Shown: positions 24,543 through 32,456 of the stretch, piece after piece | How positions within the stretch are numbered: the first letter of the stretch is position 1 | Layout: every line of letters starts with the position of its first letter | From: an uncultured Gammaproteobacteria bacterium | GTDB taxonomy: Bacteria > Pseudomonadota > Gammaproteobacteria > Steroidobacterales > JABDMI01 | Direction: 5' to 3' | Assembly: GCA_905479875.1 (NCBI GenBank) | Contig: CAJQOG010000197.1 | Location: 1 to 32,456, forward strand | DNA length: 32,456 nt | Position numbers and translations under genes: made by a program | The notes under the pieces: generated by a model | The model's input: the letters and a program-made list of their open reading frames with translations, nothing else | The model's database searches: none | Told to the model about the DNA's origin: nothing

Positions 24543-25844
24543 ATGTTTAAGAAATTAAGTTCAATGCAGTTACACTGGCAAATTTTGATTGCTCTTATTT
24601 TGGCAGCAATAGTTGGCTCTTTTTTAAATATTGATTCTGCATTGGGTGGCGTTTCGGCTCTTGGTGTTTTTAATTTTATTGGTACTTTGTTTATTAATGC
24701 ACTAAAAATGCTAATAGTGCCATTAATTGTATCCTCGGTTATTGTGGGTATTGCAGGTATTGGTTCTGGCGGCAATCTTGGTAGATTGGGAGGTCGCACT
24801 TTACTCTTTTACGCCGTTACTTCACTGGCAGCTATTTTGGTTGGTTTGCTTCTGGTCAACTTTATCAAACCAGGTATAGATTCAAACGGTACTCCAGTAC
24901 AAAAAGAATTAGCAATTGAAAAATATGCTGAACAAGCTAAAAGCAAAGTTGGAAATAGAGGAAGCGGTGATGTAGTCGAGATCTTCCTTAGAATGTTTCC
25001 ACCGAATATTGTCAAAGCTGCGGCAGATGGTCAAATGTTGGGATTGATTGTGTTCAGTTTGTTGTTTGGTTTTTTTATGACAAAACTGCCGCATGAGGAT
25101 GCTGAGCCTATTTATAAGTTCTGGGACGGTATTTTTAAAGTAATGATGGGAATGACGGAATTCATAATGGCGTTTGCTCCTATTGGGGTATTTGGTTTAG
25201 TGGCCGCAGTGATTATGGAAACCGGCTTTGACGCTGCTAAGCCACTGCTATGGTTTGCTCTAACAGTGGTTTTGGCTTTAGCTTTTCATGTAATCGTCAC
25301 CATGCCAGCATTCTTGAAATTTGTTGGAAGAGTTAGTCCTTTACGCGTTTACAAGGCGGTATCTCCGGCTTTGTTAACTGCATTCTCGACAGCTTCATCT
25401 TCGGCAACATTGCCAGTAACTATGGATTGTGTAGAAAAAAATGTTGGTGTCTCAAATAAAGTAAGTAGCTTTGTTCTTCCGCTTGGTGCGACTGTCAATA
25501 TGAACGGCACTGCTTTATATGAATGTGTTGCGGCAATGTTTATTGCGCAGGCATACGGTATTCATTTAGGTTTTGGTGAGCAGTTCTTAATTGTAGTAAC
25601 GGCATTGCTAACCTCTATTGGTGTCGCAGGAATTCCATCAGCTTCTTTAGTGGCTATTGCGGTCATATTATTAGCTGTAGGCTTGCCAGTTGAGGCAGTA
25701 GGTGTGTTGTTTGTTGTCGATAGAGTCTTGGATATGTTGAGAACCAGCGTGAATGTTTTAGGTGATGCAAGCTGTGCAACCATTATTGCATCTAGAGAAG
25801 GCGAAGCATTATTTGATGAACGAATTGAGTTTCAAGAAACTTAG
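24543..25844 (+). CDS. Dicarboxylate/amino acid:cation symporter (DAACS/SLC1)
   Basis: A sodium- or proton-coupled secondary transporter of the GltP/DctA/GltPh family, in the inner membrane. Eight transmembrane helices plus two re-entrant hairpins fit the 433 aa. The serine-rich HP1 motif (FSTASSSATLPVTMDC) and the TM7 motif (NMNGTALYE, corresponding to NMDGT) are present. TM8 (VDRVLDMLRTSVNVLGD) keeps the Asp and Arg that in GltPh bind the amino and side-chain carboxyl groups, which favours an acidic substrate such as glutamate, aspartate or a C4-dicarboxylate. The SD GAAGGG is strong. It follows ppiD by 60 bp with no terminator between them, and shares a bidirectional terminator with fabI. 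Confidence 0.9.
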   Translation: MFKKLSSMQLHWQILIALILAAIVGSFLNIDSALGGVSALGVFNFIGTLFINALKMLIVPLIVSSVIVGIAGIGSGGNLGRLGGRTLLFYAVTSLAAILVGLLLVNFIKPGIDSNGTPVQKELAIEKYAEQAKSKVGNRGSGDVVEIFLRMFPPNIVKAAADGQMLGLIVFSLLFGFFMTKLPHEDAEPIYKFWDGIFKVMMGMTEFIMAFAPIGVFGLVAAVIMETGFDAAKPLLWFALTVVLALAFHVIVTMPAFLKFVGRVSPLRVYKAVSPALLTAFSTASSSATLPVTMDCVEKNVGVSNKVSSFVLPLGATVNMNGTALYECVAAMFIAQAYGIHLGFGEQFLIVVTALLTSIGVAGIPSASLVAIAVILLAVGLPVEAVGVLFVVDRVLDMLRTSVNVLGDASCATIIASREGEALFDERIEFQET

Positions 25845-25865
25845 TCTAGTTATTTTATTAATAAA

Positions 25866-25894
25866 AAAAGCCGCATTTATTGCGGCTTTTTTTT
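25866..25894. terminator. Bidirectional terminator, symporter gene and fabI
   Basis: AAAAGCCGCA-TTTAT-TGCGGCTTTT is a perfect 10-bp stem with an A run on one side and a T run on the other, so it works from both directions. It lies between the convergent stops. Confidence 0.93.
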
Positions 25895-25915
25895 GAGATA
25901 TTCAACTGAAGAAAA

Positions 25916-26698
25916 TCAAATATTCATCATGCTTACATTTGAGTAACCGCCATCTACATAAACAACTTCGCCAGTAATGCCGGCGGCTAAGTCAGAACAT
26001 AAAAACGCTGCAGTATTGCCAACATCCAGTGCGGAAATATTCTTACGTAAAGGTGCAGTTTCAGTAACATGCCCAAGAATACTTCTGAAGCCGCTAATAC
26101 CAGCTGCCGCAAGAGTTTTGATTGGACCTGCTGAAACCGCATTAACACGAATGCCTTCTGGTCCCATATCTGCAGCAAGGAAACGCACACTGGCTTCTAA
26201 ACTAGCTTTAGCAAGCCCCATAACATTGTAATTAGGAATTGCTCGAATAGCTCCTAAGTAACTTAGAGTAAGCAATGAACCATTGCGGCCTTTAAGCATT
26301 TCTCTGCCAGCTTTAGCAAGCGCCACAAAACTATAGGCGCTGATATCGTGAGCTATTTGATAGCCCTCACGAGTAACGCTATCCAGAAATTTCCCTGCGA
26401 GTTGATCGCGCGGAGCAAAGCCAACAGAATGAACGATAGTATCTAAGCCGTCCCAGTGCTTGCCTAAATCAGAAAACATTTTTTCAATTTCAGTGTCATG
26501 TGCAACATCTAAAGGGAAACAAAGCTCGCTCCCAAATTCAGCAGCCATTTTTTCGACACGAGGTTGCAATTTTTCGTTTTGATATGTAAATGCTAGTTCA
26601 GCACCTTCGCGATGCATAGCTGTTGCAATACCGTAGGCAATTGAACGGTTGCTTGCAAGCCCTACTATTAATACACGTTTGCCACTTAAAAATCCCAT
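25916..26698 (-). CDS. fabI: Enoyl-[acyl-carrier-protein] reductase (NADH)
   Basis: FabI reduces the trans-2-enoyl-ACP double bond, the last step of each fatty-acid elongation cycle. It is the cellular target of triclosan. The Rossmann start [20 protein letters not shown], and the catalytic Tyr157 and Lys164 (YNVMGLAK) with Tyr147 are in place, one residue offset from E. coli (Y156/K163/Y146). The length is 260 aa (E. coli 262). The SD GGAG lies 9 nt before the ATG. It appears monocistronic; the gene upstream on the same strand order (mltD) lies 88 bp away. Confidence 0.97.
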   Translation of the reverse strand: MGFLSGKRVLIVGLASNRSIAYGIATAMHREGAELAFTYQNEKLQPRVEKMAAEFGSELCFPLDVAHDTEIEKMFSDLGKHWDGLDTIVHSVGFAPRDQLAGKFLDSVTREGYQIAHDISAYSFVALAKAGREMLKGRNGSLLTLSYLGAIRAIPNYNVMGLAKASLEASVRFLAADMGPEGIRVNAVSAGPIKTLAAAGISGFRSILGHVTETAPLRKNISALDVGNTAAFLCSDLAAGITGEVVYVDGGYSNVSMMNI

Positions 26699-26786
26699 CG
26701 TATTAACTCCAATTTTTGATTAATCTTATCGCGCTTTATTGTTTTGTAATGCTAGCGCATTGTGGCTTATTGTAACCCAGAGTTGT

Positions 26787-28409
26787 TTAAGATGCAGATT
26801 GCTTGCGTACATCAACCATGATTGTGAGTACCTGGCCCGGGGATAAATATTTTTTTAATTTGCTTCGGTTCCACTCTTTGAGCTGTGAAGTTTTAACCTT
26901 AAATTTCTGTGCAATCCCCGATAAGGTGTCACCACGCCTTACGGTATATCGAATGCGTTTAGTGGTGTTTGGCACGCTATTTTGTGAAGAAAAATTTGTA
27001 TTTTTATCTTTAGTCCAGATAACAAGATTTTGACCTACACTAAGAGTGTCTCGTGGAGCCATGCCATTCCACGTAGCCACTTGACGACTGCTAACGCCAT
27101 AGCGTTTTGCAATTGTCCAAAAACTATCACCAGAGCGTACTTGATAGTTTACTTTGTTGCCATTTCGACTTCTGCTTTGGAGGCTGGTTAAGCGAGAATC
27201 TTTACTTTTTGTGTAAGCGGTTAAATTAGTACTGGCCTGTGGGATTAATAAATATTTTCCAGCCCGTAAGTTGTTATTTTGCATACCATTTGCTTGGCGA
27301 ATCGCTTGTATGGTTGTTTGGTTACGACGAGCTAATAGGCCAATAGAATCTCCAGGTTTAATTTTGTATCGTGCAAGTTTAATTCGCAGATCATCAGGCA
27401 GGCTTTTTAGGCCTAGACGTAGATTGTTAGCTTGTGCATTTGGAATAAGTAAGCGGTGAGGTCCTTTGGGAGCCGTGGCCCAATGATTAAACCCAGGATT
27501 GAGCTGGTAAAGGGTATTTATATCAATATCTGCAAGTTCTGCCGCAGTTGCCAAATCTATTTGTGAGCCTGTTTCTACAACTTGGAAATGTGGTCCATTG
27601 GCAATGGCAGGCAAAAGGTCGCGTGTTGTATGTTCTTGGTAAAGTTTTTTAAGCGCTAACAACTTTGGTACATAGGCCTCAGTTTCTTTGGGTAGTTGTA
27701 AAGACCAAAAATCAGTGGGTAGGTTTTTACGTTTGTTTCTACGTATTCCCTTCCTAACATTTCCAGCGCCACTATTATAAGCAGCAATCGCTAGCATCCA
27801 ATCACCATTAAATTCTCGATTTAAACTTTCAAGATAATTTAAAGCAGCGTTAGTTGAGTCTAAAACATCACGACGACCGTCATACCACCAGTTTTGTTTA
27901 ACGCCTAAATATTTGCCTGTTCCAGGAATAATTTGCCATAGGCCTGCTGCGCGACCGTGTGAATAAGCAAAAGCATCAAATGCACTTTCTACTATTGGTA
28001 GTAATGCCAGCTCCATTGGCAAATTGCGTTTTTGCAGTTCTTGCGTGATGTGATACATGTAAGGATTAGCACGAGACCATACGCGTTGTAGATATTCAGG
28101 ATGACGTTTGTACCAGTTGTACTGAGAATTAATTCTTTTTATGGCTTCGCTACTGGTTTGTTGTGAAAGTTTAAAGTTATAAATTAGAGAATCATAAATC
28201 CGCCCAGATATAAAACTTGTGCTTTGTAAAGCATGGGCTGCACTATTGTCTGTCTGCTTGTCATCAATAACTATATAGTCAATGCCCTCAATGAAGCGCG
28301 GTTTTTCAGCTTCTATGGATTCTAGATTTTGAGCGCTTATTGAGAATACTAAAAAAGCGCTCAATATTAGGTTTGATAATTTATAAATTATTGATGAGGT
28401 TGATGGCAT
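26787..28409 (-). CDS. mltD: Membrane-bound lytic transglycosylase D-like, LysM repeats
   Basis: A periplasmic murein hydrolase that cleaves the MurNAc–GlcNAc bond to form 1,6-anhydro-muropeptides. The SLT domain shows the catalytic Glu in LPIVESAFDAFAYSHG, followed by GLWQIIPGTGKYLG and AIAAYNSGAGNVRKGI. Three clear LysM peptidoglycan-binding repeats follow (about 345–393, 421–468, 487–533), preceded by a degenerate LysM-like segment. The N-terminus has a hydrophobic signal (LILSAFLVFSISAQ) but no lipobox Cys, unlike the E. coli lipoprotein, so this enzyme may be soluble in the periplasm or signal-anchored. The 540 aa exceed E. coli MltD (452). It lies 27 bp downstream of gloB on the same strand and may be co-transcribed. 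Confidence 0.92.
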   Translation of the reverse strand: MPSTSSIIYKLSNLILSAFLVFSISAQNLESIEAEKPRFIEGIDYIVIDDKQTDNSAAHALQSTSFISGRIYDSLIYNFKLSQQTSSEAIKRINSQYNWYKRHPEYLQRVWSRANPYMYHITQELQKRNLPMELALLPIVESAFDAFAYSHGRAAGLWQIIPGTGKYLGVKQNWWYDGRRDVLDSTNAALNYLESLNREFNGDWMLAIAAYNSGAGNVRKGIRRNKRKNLPTDFWSLQLPKETEAYVPKLLALKKLYQEHTTRDLLPAIANGPHFQVVETGSQIDLATAAELADIDINTLYQLNPGFNHWATAPKGPHRLLIPNAQANNLRLGLKSLPDDLRIKLARYKIKPGDSIGLLARRNQTTIQAIRQANGMQNNNLRAGKYLLIPQASTNLTAYTKSKDSRLTSLQSRSRNGNKVNYQVRSGDSFWTIAKRYGVSSRQVATWNGMAPRDTLSVGQNLVIWTKDKNTNFSSQNSVPNTTKRIRYTVRRGDTLSGIAQKFKVKTSQLKEWNRSKLKKYLSPGQVLTIMVDVRKQSAS

Positions 28410-28436
28410 AGGTTATTTCTTATAATTAATTTATTC

Positions 28437-29237
28437 TTAGAAGTTATCTTTTAGTTTTCTTAGTGTAGCAAAAGTCTTTACTGGCTTATTGAGCAATTCT
28501 TCTTTACCAAGCTCTGTAAGATTGGCAAGACTTAATTGTAAGTCCTCATTAGCACAATGCAGAAAGGGATTGATTTTTTTCTCTAAAGCTATTGTGCTAG
28601 GCAAGGTAATTTTATTTTTTGCTCGCTTTGCTATTACATAATCGTTGTAGGCTAAAATATCACTATTCTCAGGTTCTGCATGACAGGCAAACTTTAAATT
28701 TGCTTGAGTGTATTCATGCGTGCAATAGACAGCTGTCTCATCTGGTAAGGTAGCCAGTTTATTCAAACTATCATAAAAGACTTGCGGTGTTCCTTCAAAC
28801 ATTCTTCCGCAGCCACCGCTAAATAAAGTGTCCCCGCAAAACACAGAGGCGTGTCCATAGTATGCAATATGACCTAGTGTATGACCAGGTAAGTCAAGTA
28901 TCGAAAAATTTAAATGAGTATTTTTAACATTGATAGTGTCCGCATGGCCCAAATTAAAATCTAGACCATCAATAGACTCCATGGCAGGACCATATACTGG
29001 GACTGAAAATTTCTCTTTGAGTTCCAATAAGCCGCCAACATGATCATGGTGATGGTGAGTTATGAGGATAGCTTTTAAGTTCCAGCTTTTTGACGTGATT
29101 GCGTTTTTTACAACCTTAGCGTCACCAGGATCTACCACTACAATATCTTGAGGGTTTTCGGGATCATGGATAACCCAGATGTAGTTGTCCTGAAAGGCAG
29201 CTAGGGCGGTAACCTTAAGTGTTTTTGTTTCTGACAT
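28437..29237 (-). CDS. gloB: Hydroxyacylglutathione hydrolase (glyoxalase II)
   Basis: GloB hydrolyses S-D-lactoylglutathione to D-lactate and glutathione, completing methylglyoxal detoxification in the cytosol. The binuclear metal motif THHHHDHVGG (His61, His63, Asp65, His66) is followed by LPGHTLGHIAYY, CGDTLFSGGCGRMFEGTP and CTHEYTQANLKFA, all typical of glyoxalase II. The length is 266 aa (E. coli 251). It diverges from the methyltransferase gene. The gloB–methyltransferase–rnhA–dnaQ order matches the E. coli arrangement. Confidence 0.95.
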   Translation of the reverse strand: MSETKTLKVTALAAFQDNYIWVIHDPENPQDIVVVDPGDAKVVKNAITSKSWNLKAILITHHHHDHVGGLLELKEKFSVPVYGPAMESIDGLDFNLGHADTINVKNTHLNFSILDLPGHTLGHIAYYGHASVFCGDTLFSGGCGRMFEGTPQVFYDSLNKLATLPDETAVYCTHEYTQANLKFACHAEPENSDILAYNDYVIAKRAKNKITLPSTIALEKKINPFLHCANEDLQLSLANLTELGKEELLNKPVKTFATLRKLKDNF

Positions 29238-29277
29238 GGTAAACTCATCACATGTTATTTTTCTATCAGCTATTGTA

Positions 29278-30063
29278 ATGCAGACCCGTTGGTTTGAAAG
29301 CCCTTATGGCGAATTTGTTTTGCAACAAGAGTCTAAATTGCTGCAACAAGCTTTAAATAATTCTGCTAATAAATCAGTTGCCTTGATTTGTGATGAGTCT
29401 GTTCACCATAGCTTGGTAGGTGATTATCTAGGCGTTAATACCCCCTGTGTGTTTAATGCGCGATTCAAAGATTCTCATCTTTGTGCTACCGCCACTGATG
29501 AGAATATTGAGACTGATAGTGTTGATTGGGTTGTGTTATGGCATGGCCTAGAACAAATTCATGATCCGCGAGCCTTATTGCGAGAGGTAACTCGCGTGTT
29601 AGGAGATGGCGGTCGCTTAACGGTATTTGGTTTTAATCCATTACGAAAATTTTCCCGTAAATTTTGGTTTTGGAAAGATAAGACTTCTACCAGCGTGAAA
29701 AATGAACTTAGCCTTTTTCGTTTAAATGATTGGTTACGCTTGCTGAATTATGATGTGACGCAAATCAATACTTTAGTATCTCCAAATATTTCGAGAATAA
29801 AAAAACATAGAGAAAAATGTATTAGCTTACAAAGAGTTAATACCTTTCCCTTAGTAGGTTTAATCTATCACTATGAGGCAAATTTAAAGCACTTTACTCT
29901 AACGCCAATGCGAATGACTAAACGTGCGGCTAAAAAAAGTTCTTTACAGTTAGTTAATCACAATCGAAACCATAAATATTCAGCATTAGATACAAAAGTA
30001 AATTTGAATTTGGTATCAGCTCCAGTAAAATCAACACATCACTCAAAAGATTATAACGATTAA
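29278..30063 (+). CDS. SAM-dependent methyltransferase, YafS-like
   Basis: A class I methyltransferase-like protein in the position of E. coli yafS, between gloB and rnhA. The SAM-binding region is divergent; [41 protein letters not shown] is the recognisable motif-post-I to motif-III part. The track ORF starts at 29236, overlapping the gloB start codon. I prefer ATG 29278 ([12 protein letters not shown], 261 aa) because homologues begin with this W-x-x-TxxG-like segment and it leaves about 40 bp of divergent promoter space. No strong SD is seen. The stop TAA overlaps the rnhA ATG by one base (TAATG), so the two are translationally coupled. The substrate is unknown. Confidence 0.8.
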   Translation: MQTRWFESPYGEFVLQQESKLLQQALNNSANKSVALICDESVHHSLVGDYLGVNTPCVFNARFKDSHLCATATDENIETDSVDWVVLWHGLEQIHDPRALLREVTRVLGDGGRLTVFGFNPLRKFSRKFWFWKDKTSTSVKNELSLFRLNDWLRLLNYDVTQINTLVSPNISRIKKHREKCISLQRVNTFPLVGLIYHYEANLKHFTLTPMRMTKRAAKKSSLQLVNHNRNHKYSALDTKVNLNLVSAPVKSTHHSKDYND

Positions 30064-30554
30064 TGACCAATTCACTCGGCCTTACAAAAAGAACCTTGCC
30101 ACATGTAGTAATTTATACCGATGGCGCATGCCGTGGTAACCCTGGCCCGGGTGGTTGGGGTGCGATACTGCGAGCACAAGGTAAACATGACGGCAAGTAT
30201 AAAAAAATCATGGGTTCAGAAGCAGAATCTACTAATAACCGTATGGAGTTGACCGCAGCGATAATGGCCTTAAAGGCTCTTAAAACACATACATTGGTTG
30301 ATCTACATACCGACTCTAAATACGTTCAGCTTGGAATTTTAGAATGGATGGAAGGTTGGAAAAAACGCGGTTGGAAAACAGCAGCGAAAAAACCCGTAAA
30401 AAATAAAGATCTTTGGCAAGAGTTAGATAAAGAAGCAGAACGCCATGAAGTTAATTGGCATTGGGTTAAAGGGCATGCAGGCCACGCTGACAATGAGCTA
30501 GCTGATGAGTTAGCCAACGAAGCTGTTGATATAATGCTTGCCGAGTTAGATTAA
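30063..30554 (+). CDS. rnhA: Ribonuclease HI
   Basis: RNase HI cleaves the RNA strand of RNA–DNA hybrids, removing R-loops and primers. The catalytic carboxylates are all present: Asp20 ([16 protein letters not shown]), Glu62 (NRMELTAAI), Asp84 (HTDSKYV) and Asp148 (LADELANEA), with the assisting His138 (WVKGHAGH). The length is 163 aa (E. coli 155); the difference is a short N-terminal extension and a 4-residue loop before Glu62. It is coupled to the upstream methyltransferase by a 1-nt overlap and precedes dnaQ by 20 bp on the same strand. In E. coli rnhA and dnaQ are divergent; here they are co-directional. Confidence 0.97.
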   Translation: MTNSLGLTKRTLPHVVIYTDGACRGNPGPGGWGAILRAQGKHDGKYKKIMGSEAESTNNRMELTAAIMALKALKTHTLVDLHTDSKYVQLGILEWMEGWKKRGWKTAAKKPVKNKDLWQELDKEAERHEVNWHWVKGHAGHADNELADELANEAVDIMLAELD

Positions 30555-30574
30555 TTTTTTAAGAGAAATTCCTT

Positions 30575-31270
30575 ATGCGTCAAATTGTACTTGATACTGA
30601 AACAACCGGTTTAGAGCCTAGGCAAGGTCATAGGATTATTGAGATTGGGTGTATAGAGTTAATTGATAGGCGACCTACGCGTAATGATTTTCATGTTTAC
30701 CTGAATCCTGAGCGTGATATTGATGCAGGGGCAGAAGCCGTGCATGGTTTGTCTTCTGAGTTTTTAAGTTCTAAACCTTTATTCGCCAATATTATTGACG
30801 ACTTTCTCACTTATGTGGGCGATGCTGAGCTCATTATTCATAACGCCCCATTTGATATGGGTTTTTTGAATCACGAGTTGTCTTTATTAAAGCCAGCCAG
30901 ACCAAAACTTGAAACTCAATGTGCTGTTCTTGATACCTTGCCAATGGCACGCAAAATGCATCCTGGGCAACGTAATAGTCTTGATGCCTTGTGTAAACGT
31001 TATACCGTAGATAACTCAGGGCGTGACTTGCATGGAGCTTTACTTGATGCACGTTTATTAGCTGATGTTTTTTTAGCGATGACCGGAGGGCAGGAGACGC
31101 TTTTTGGTGCGGAGAGTTCTTCTGATGCACCCAGTGATGAAGGCAAATTTGAAATTGATTCACAGTTAAATCTACTGGTTAAGCCGGCTAGTGCAGAAGA
31201 ATGCGTCACCCATGAGCAGTTTTTGGATAAATTAGCTGCAAAAGCTGGGCAGGATATTTGGCGGCAGTAA
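30575..31270 (+). CDS. dnaQ: DNA polymerase III epsilon subunit (proofreading)
   Basis: The 3'-5' exonuclease of the replicative polymerase. DEDDh residues are visible: Asp7 and Glu9 (VLDTETTGLEP), Asp94 (HNAPFDMGF), His153 and Asp158 (DLHGALLDAR). Directly after the exonuclease fold, QETLF (173–177) matches the beta-clamp-binding consensus QLxLF. A flexible linker and a C-terminal segment that would bind the alpha subunit follow. The length is 231 aa (E. coli 243). It lies 20 bp after rnhA and is probably in the same transcript. The following 184 bp hold no gene. Confidence 0.96.
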   Translation: MRQIVLDTETTGLEPRQGHRIIEIGCIELIDRRPTRNDFHVYLNPERDIDAGAEAVHGLSSEFLSSKPLFANIIDDFLTYVGDAELIIHNAPFDMGFLNHELSLLKPARPKLETQCAVLDTLPMARKMHPGQRNSLDALCKRYTVDNSGRDLHGALLDARLLADVFLAMTGGQETLFGAESSSDAPSDEGKFEIDSQLNLLVKPASAEECVTHEQFLDKLAAKAGQDIWRQ

Positions 31271-31454
31271 TAGTTTTATTTAATTGTTCACAGTTCTCCA
31301 GTTCTCCCTAGGCAAGTCAGTCTAAACACGTTAAAATCAGCTAAATTACAACTGCTTAAGTTAAACTTACTAAATAGTAAAAAAACTTAATTTTGTGCAG
31401 CACCTATTTCACGTGCATCAAAGCAAATTATTACAATAATCAAAAGGGCCCCAA

Positions 31455-32456
31455 ATGAGCCAACATATGACAATGACCCAAGCTTTTGCTAAGAATTTTT
31501 TGGGTAACTCTCCAGACTGGTATAAGTTCACCATAATTGCTTTCTTAATATTAAATCCAATCTTTTATCACATGTTTGGTGGTTTTATAACGGGATGGAT
31601 TCTTGTTGCTGAATTTATTTTAACCCTAGCGATGGCGCTTAAATGTTATCCATTGCAACCCGGCGGTTTGATTGCATTAGAGGCTGTATTAATTGGCATG
31701 ACAACACCAGAGCATGCATGGACAGAGCTGCATCATCAGCTTCCTGTCATTGCTTTATTAATGTTTATGGTTGCTGGCATTTATTTTATGAAAGACATGC
31801 TGTTATTTGTCTTTACTAAAATTTTATTAAAATTCAAATCTAAAGTTGTTTTAGCTCTGCTGTTCTGCGCAGTATCTGCCGTGTTATCAGCATTTTTGGA
31901 TGCATTAACAGTGATAGCGGTTATTATTACAGTAGCTGTAGGTTTTTACTCTGTGTATCACAAGGTGGCTTCTGGACAATCATTTGCCCCTGAAGGAGAA
32001 CCAGAAATTGATCGTGAGGAGTTAGCTGAGTTTCGTGGTTTTTTACGTAACCTGATGATGCACGCAGCTGTTGGTACTGCACTTGGTGGCGTAATGACAC
32101 AAGTAGGTGAGCCGCAAAATTTAATTATTGCTGAGATGATGGGTTGGGATTTTGTTACCTTTTTCCAGAAAGTTGCACCTGTATCCTTACCGGTTTTTGT
32201 AGCTGGTTTAGCGACTTGTTTTACTGTAGAAAAAATGAAATGGTTTAGTTTTGGTTATTCATTGCCTGATGATGTACGTACCGTTTTATTTGATTACGAT
32301 AAGCATGAATCCGCAAAACGTAATAAAACTGATGTAGCTTCTTTGATTATGCAAGGTGTTGTAGCTGCCGTTTTAGTGGTTGCATTGTATAAGCATGTTG
32401 CACAGCCTGGTCTTATTGGTTTGATGGTTATTGTCTTAGCAACCGCCTTTACTGGT
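31455..32456 (+). CDS. nhaB: Na+/H+ antiporter NhaB (partial, runs off window)
   Basis: The frame from ATG 31455 stays open to the window edge (334 codons) and is missing from the ORF track only because no stop is reached. It aligns closely with E. coli NhaB from memory: [72 protein letters not shown] and [16 protein letters not shown]. NhaB exchanges sodium for protons across the inner membrane and helps sodium and pH homeostasis; it is frequent in marine gammaproteobacteria. AAAAGGG upstream is a plausible SD. About a third of the C-terminal part should lie beyond 32456. Confidence 0.95.
   Translation, partial: MSQHMTMTQAFAKNFLGNSPDWYKFTIIAFLILNPIFYHMFGGFITGWILVAEFILTLAMALKCYPLQPGGLIALEAVLIGMTTPEHAWTELHHQLPVIALLMFMVAGIYFMKDMLLFVFTKILLKFKSKVVLALLFCAVSAVLSAFLDALTVIAVIITVAVGFYSVYHKVASGQSFAPEGEPEIDREELAEFRGFLRNLMMHAAVGTALGGVMTQVGEPQNLIIAEMMGWDFVTFFQKVAPVSLPVFVAGLATCFTVEKMKWFSFGYSLPDDVRTVLFDYDKHESAKRNKTDVASLIMQGVVAAVLVVALYKHVAQPGLIGLMVIVLATAFTG

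Noticed and set aside
31361-31391. Small palindrome TTACTAAATAGTAA upstream of nhaB
   Set aside because: A 5-bp AT-rich dyad without a recognisable regulator site or well-spaced promoter; too weak to call an operator.

Overview
The window is a chromosomal segment of an AT-rich gammaproteobacterium. The main evidence is gene order. lpxH–cyclophilin–(aaRS)–cysS–folD–tRNAs–tig–clpP–clpX–lon–ppiD follows the order I recall from Pseudomonas and relatives. mltD–gloB–methyltransferase–rnhA–dnaQ follows the order I recall from E. coli. The envelope and lipid genes (lpxH, fabI, a lipoprotein signal, nhaB) fit a Gram-negative, possibly marine, bacterium. I cannot name the genus. No phage, insertion sequence, CRISPR array or rRNA was seen.

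Layout. (1) 1–6.84 kb is the accessory part. It holds a lipoprotein amidohydrolase on the minus strand; a two-gene unit of a PspA/IM30-like coiled-coil protein and a polytopic membrane protein, closed by a strong terminator; two small membrane ORFs; and a divergent TetR regulator / MAPEG protein / metallo-beta-lactamase-fold lipoprotein module. Its intergenic region carries two near-identical partial palindromes around a good sigma70-type promoter. (2) 6.88–8.50 kb, minus strand: lpxH and an exported cyclophilin with a charged tail, overlapping by 4 bp. (3) 8.6–13.7 kb, plus strand: gltX, cysS and two bPH2-domain membrane proteins (YdbS/YdbT type). gltX appears to be preceded by a nine-codon leader ORF whose stop overlaps the gltX start. 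(4) folD faces them, followed by a plus-strand tRNA cluster Pro(TGG), Arg(TCT), His(GTG), Leu(TAG). (5) 15.4–24.5 kb is the protein quality-control block: tig, clpP, clpX, lon, tRNA-Val(TAC), tRNA-Asp(GTC) and ppiD. lon has a heat-shock-type promoter and a lysine-rich insertion. The usual HU gene between lon and ppiD is missing. (6) 24.5–26.7 kb: an acidic amino acid/dicarboxylate symporter and fabI, converging on a shared bidirectional terminator. (7) 26.8–31.3 kb: mltD and gloB on the minus strand, diverging from a SAM methyltransferase, rnhA and dnaQ. (8) The window ends inside nhaB, a sodium/proton antiporter absent from the ORF track because it has no stop here.

How it works together. 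Most of the window is core physiology: translation (two aminoacyl-tRNA synthetases, six tRNAs), folate C1 metabolism, folding and proteolysis, lipid A and fatty-acid synthesis, murein turnover and replication fidelity. I found no clear new defence or mobile system. The points most worth a second look are the gltX leader ORF, the duplicated operator in the TetR/MAPEG module, GluRS occupying the glnS slot, the Lon insertion beside the missing hupB, and the PspA–membrane protein pair. Start codons were revised where family alignment, ribosome-binding sites or promoters argued against the longest ORF (TetR, MAPEG, gltX, ydbT-like, lon, methyltransferase). All motif and promoter calls were made by eye.
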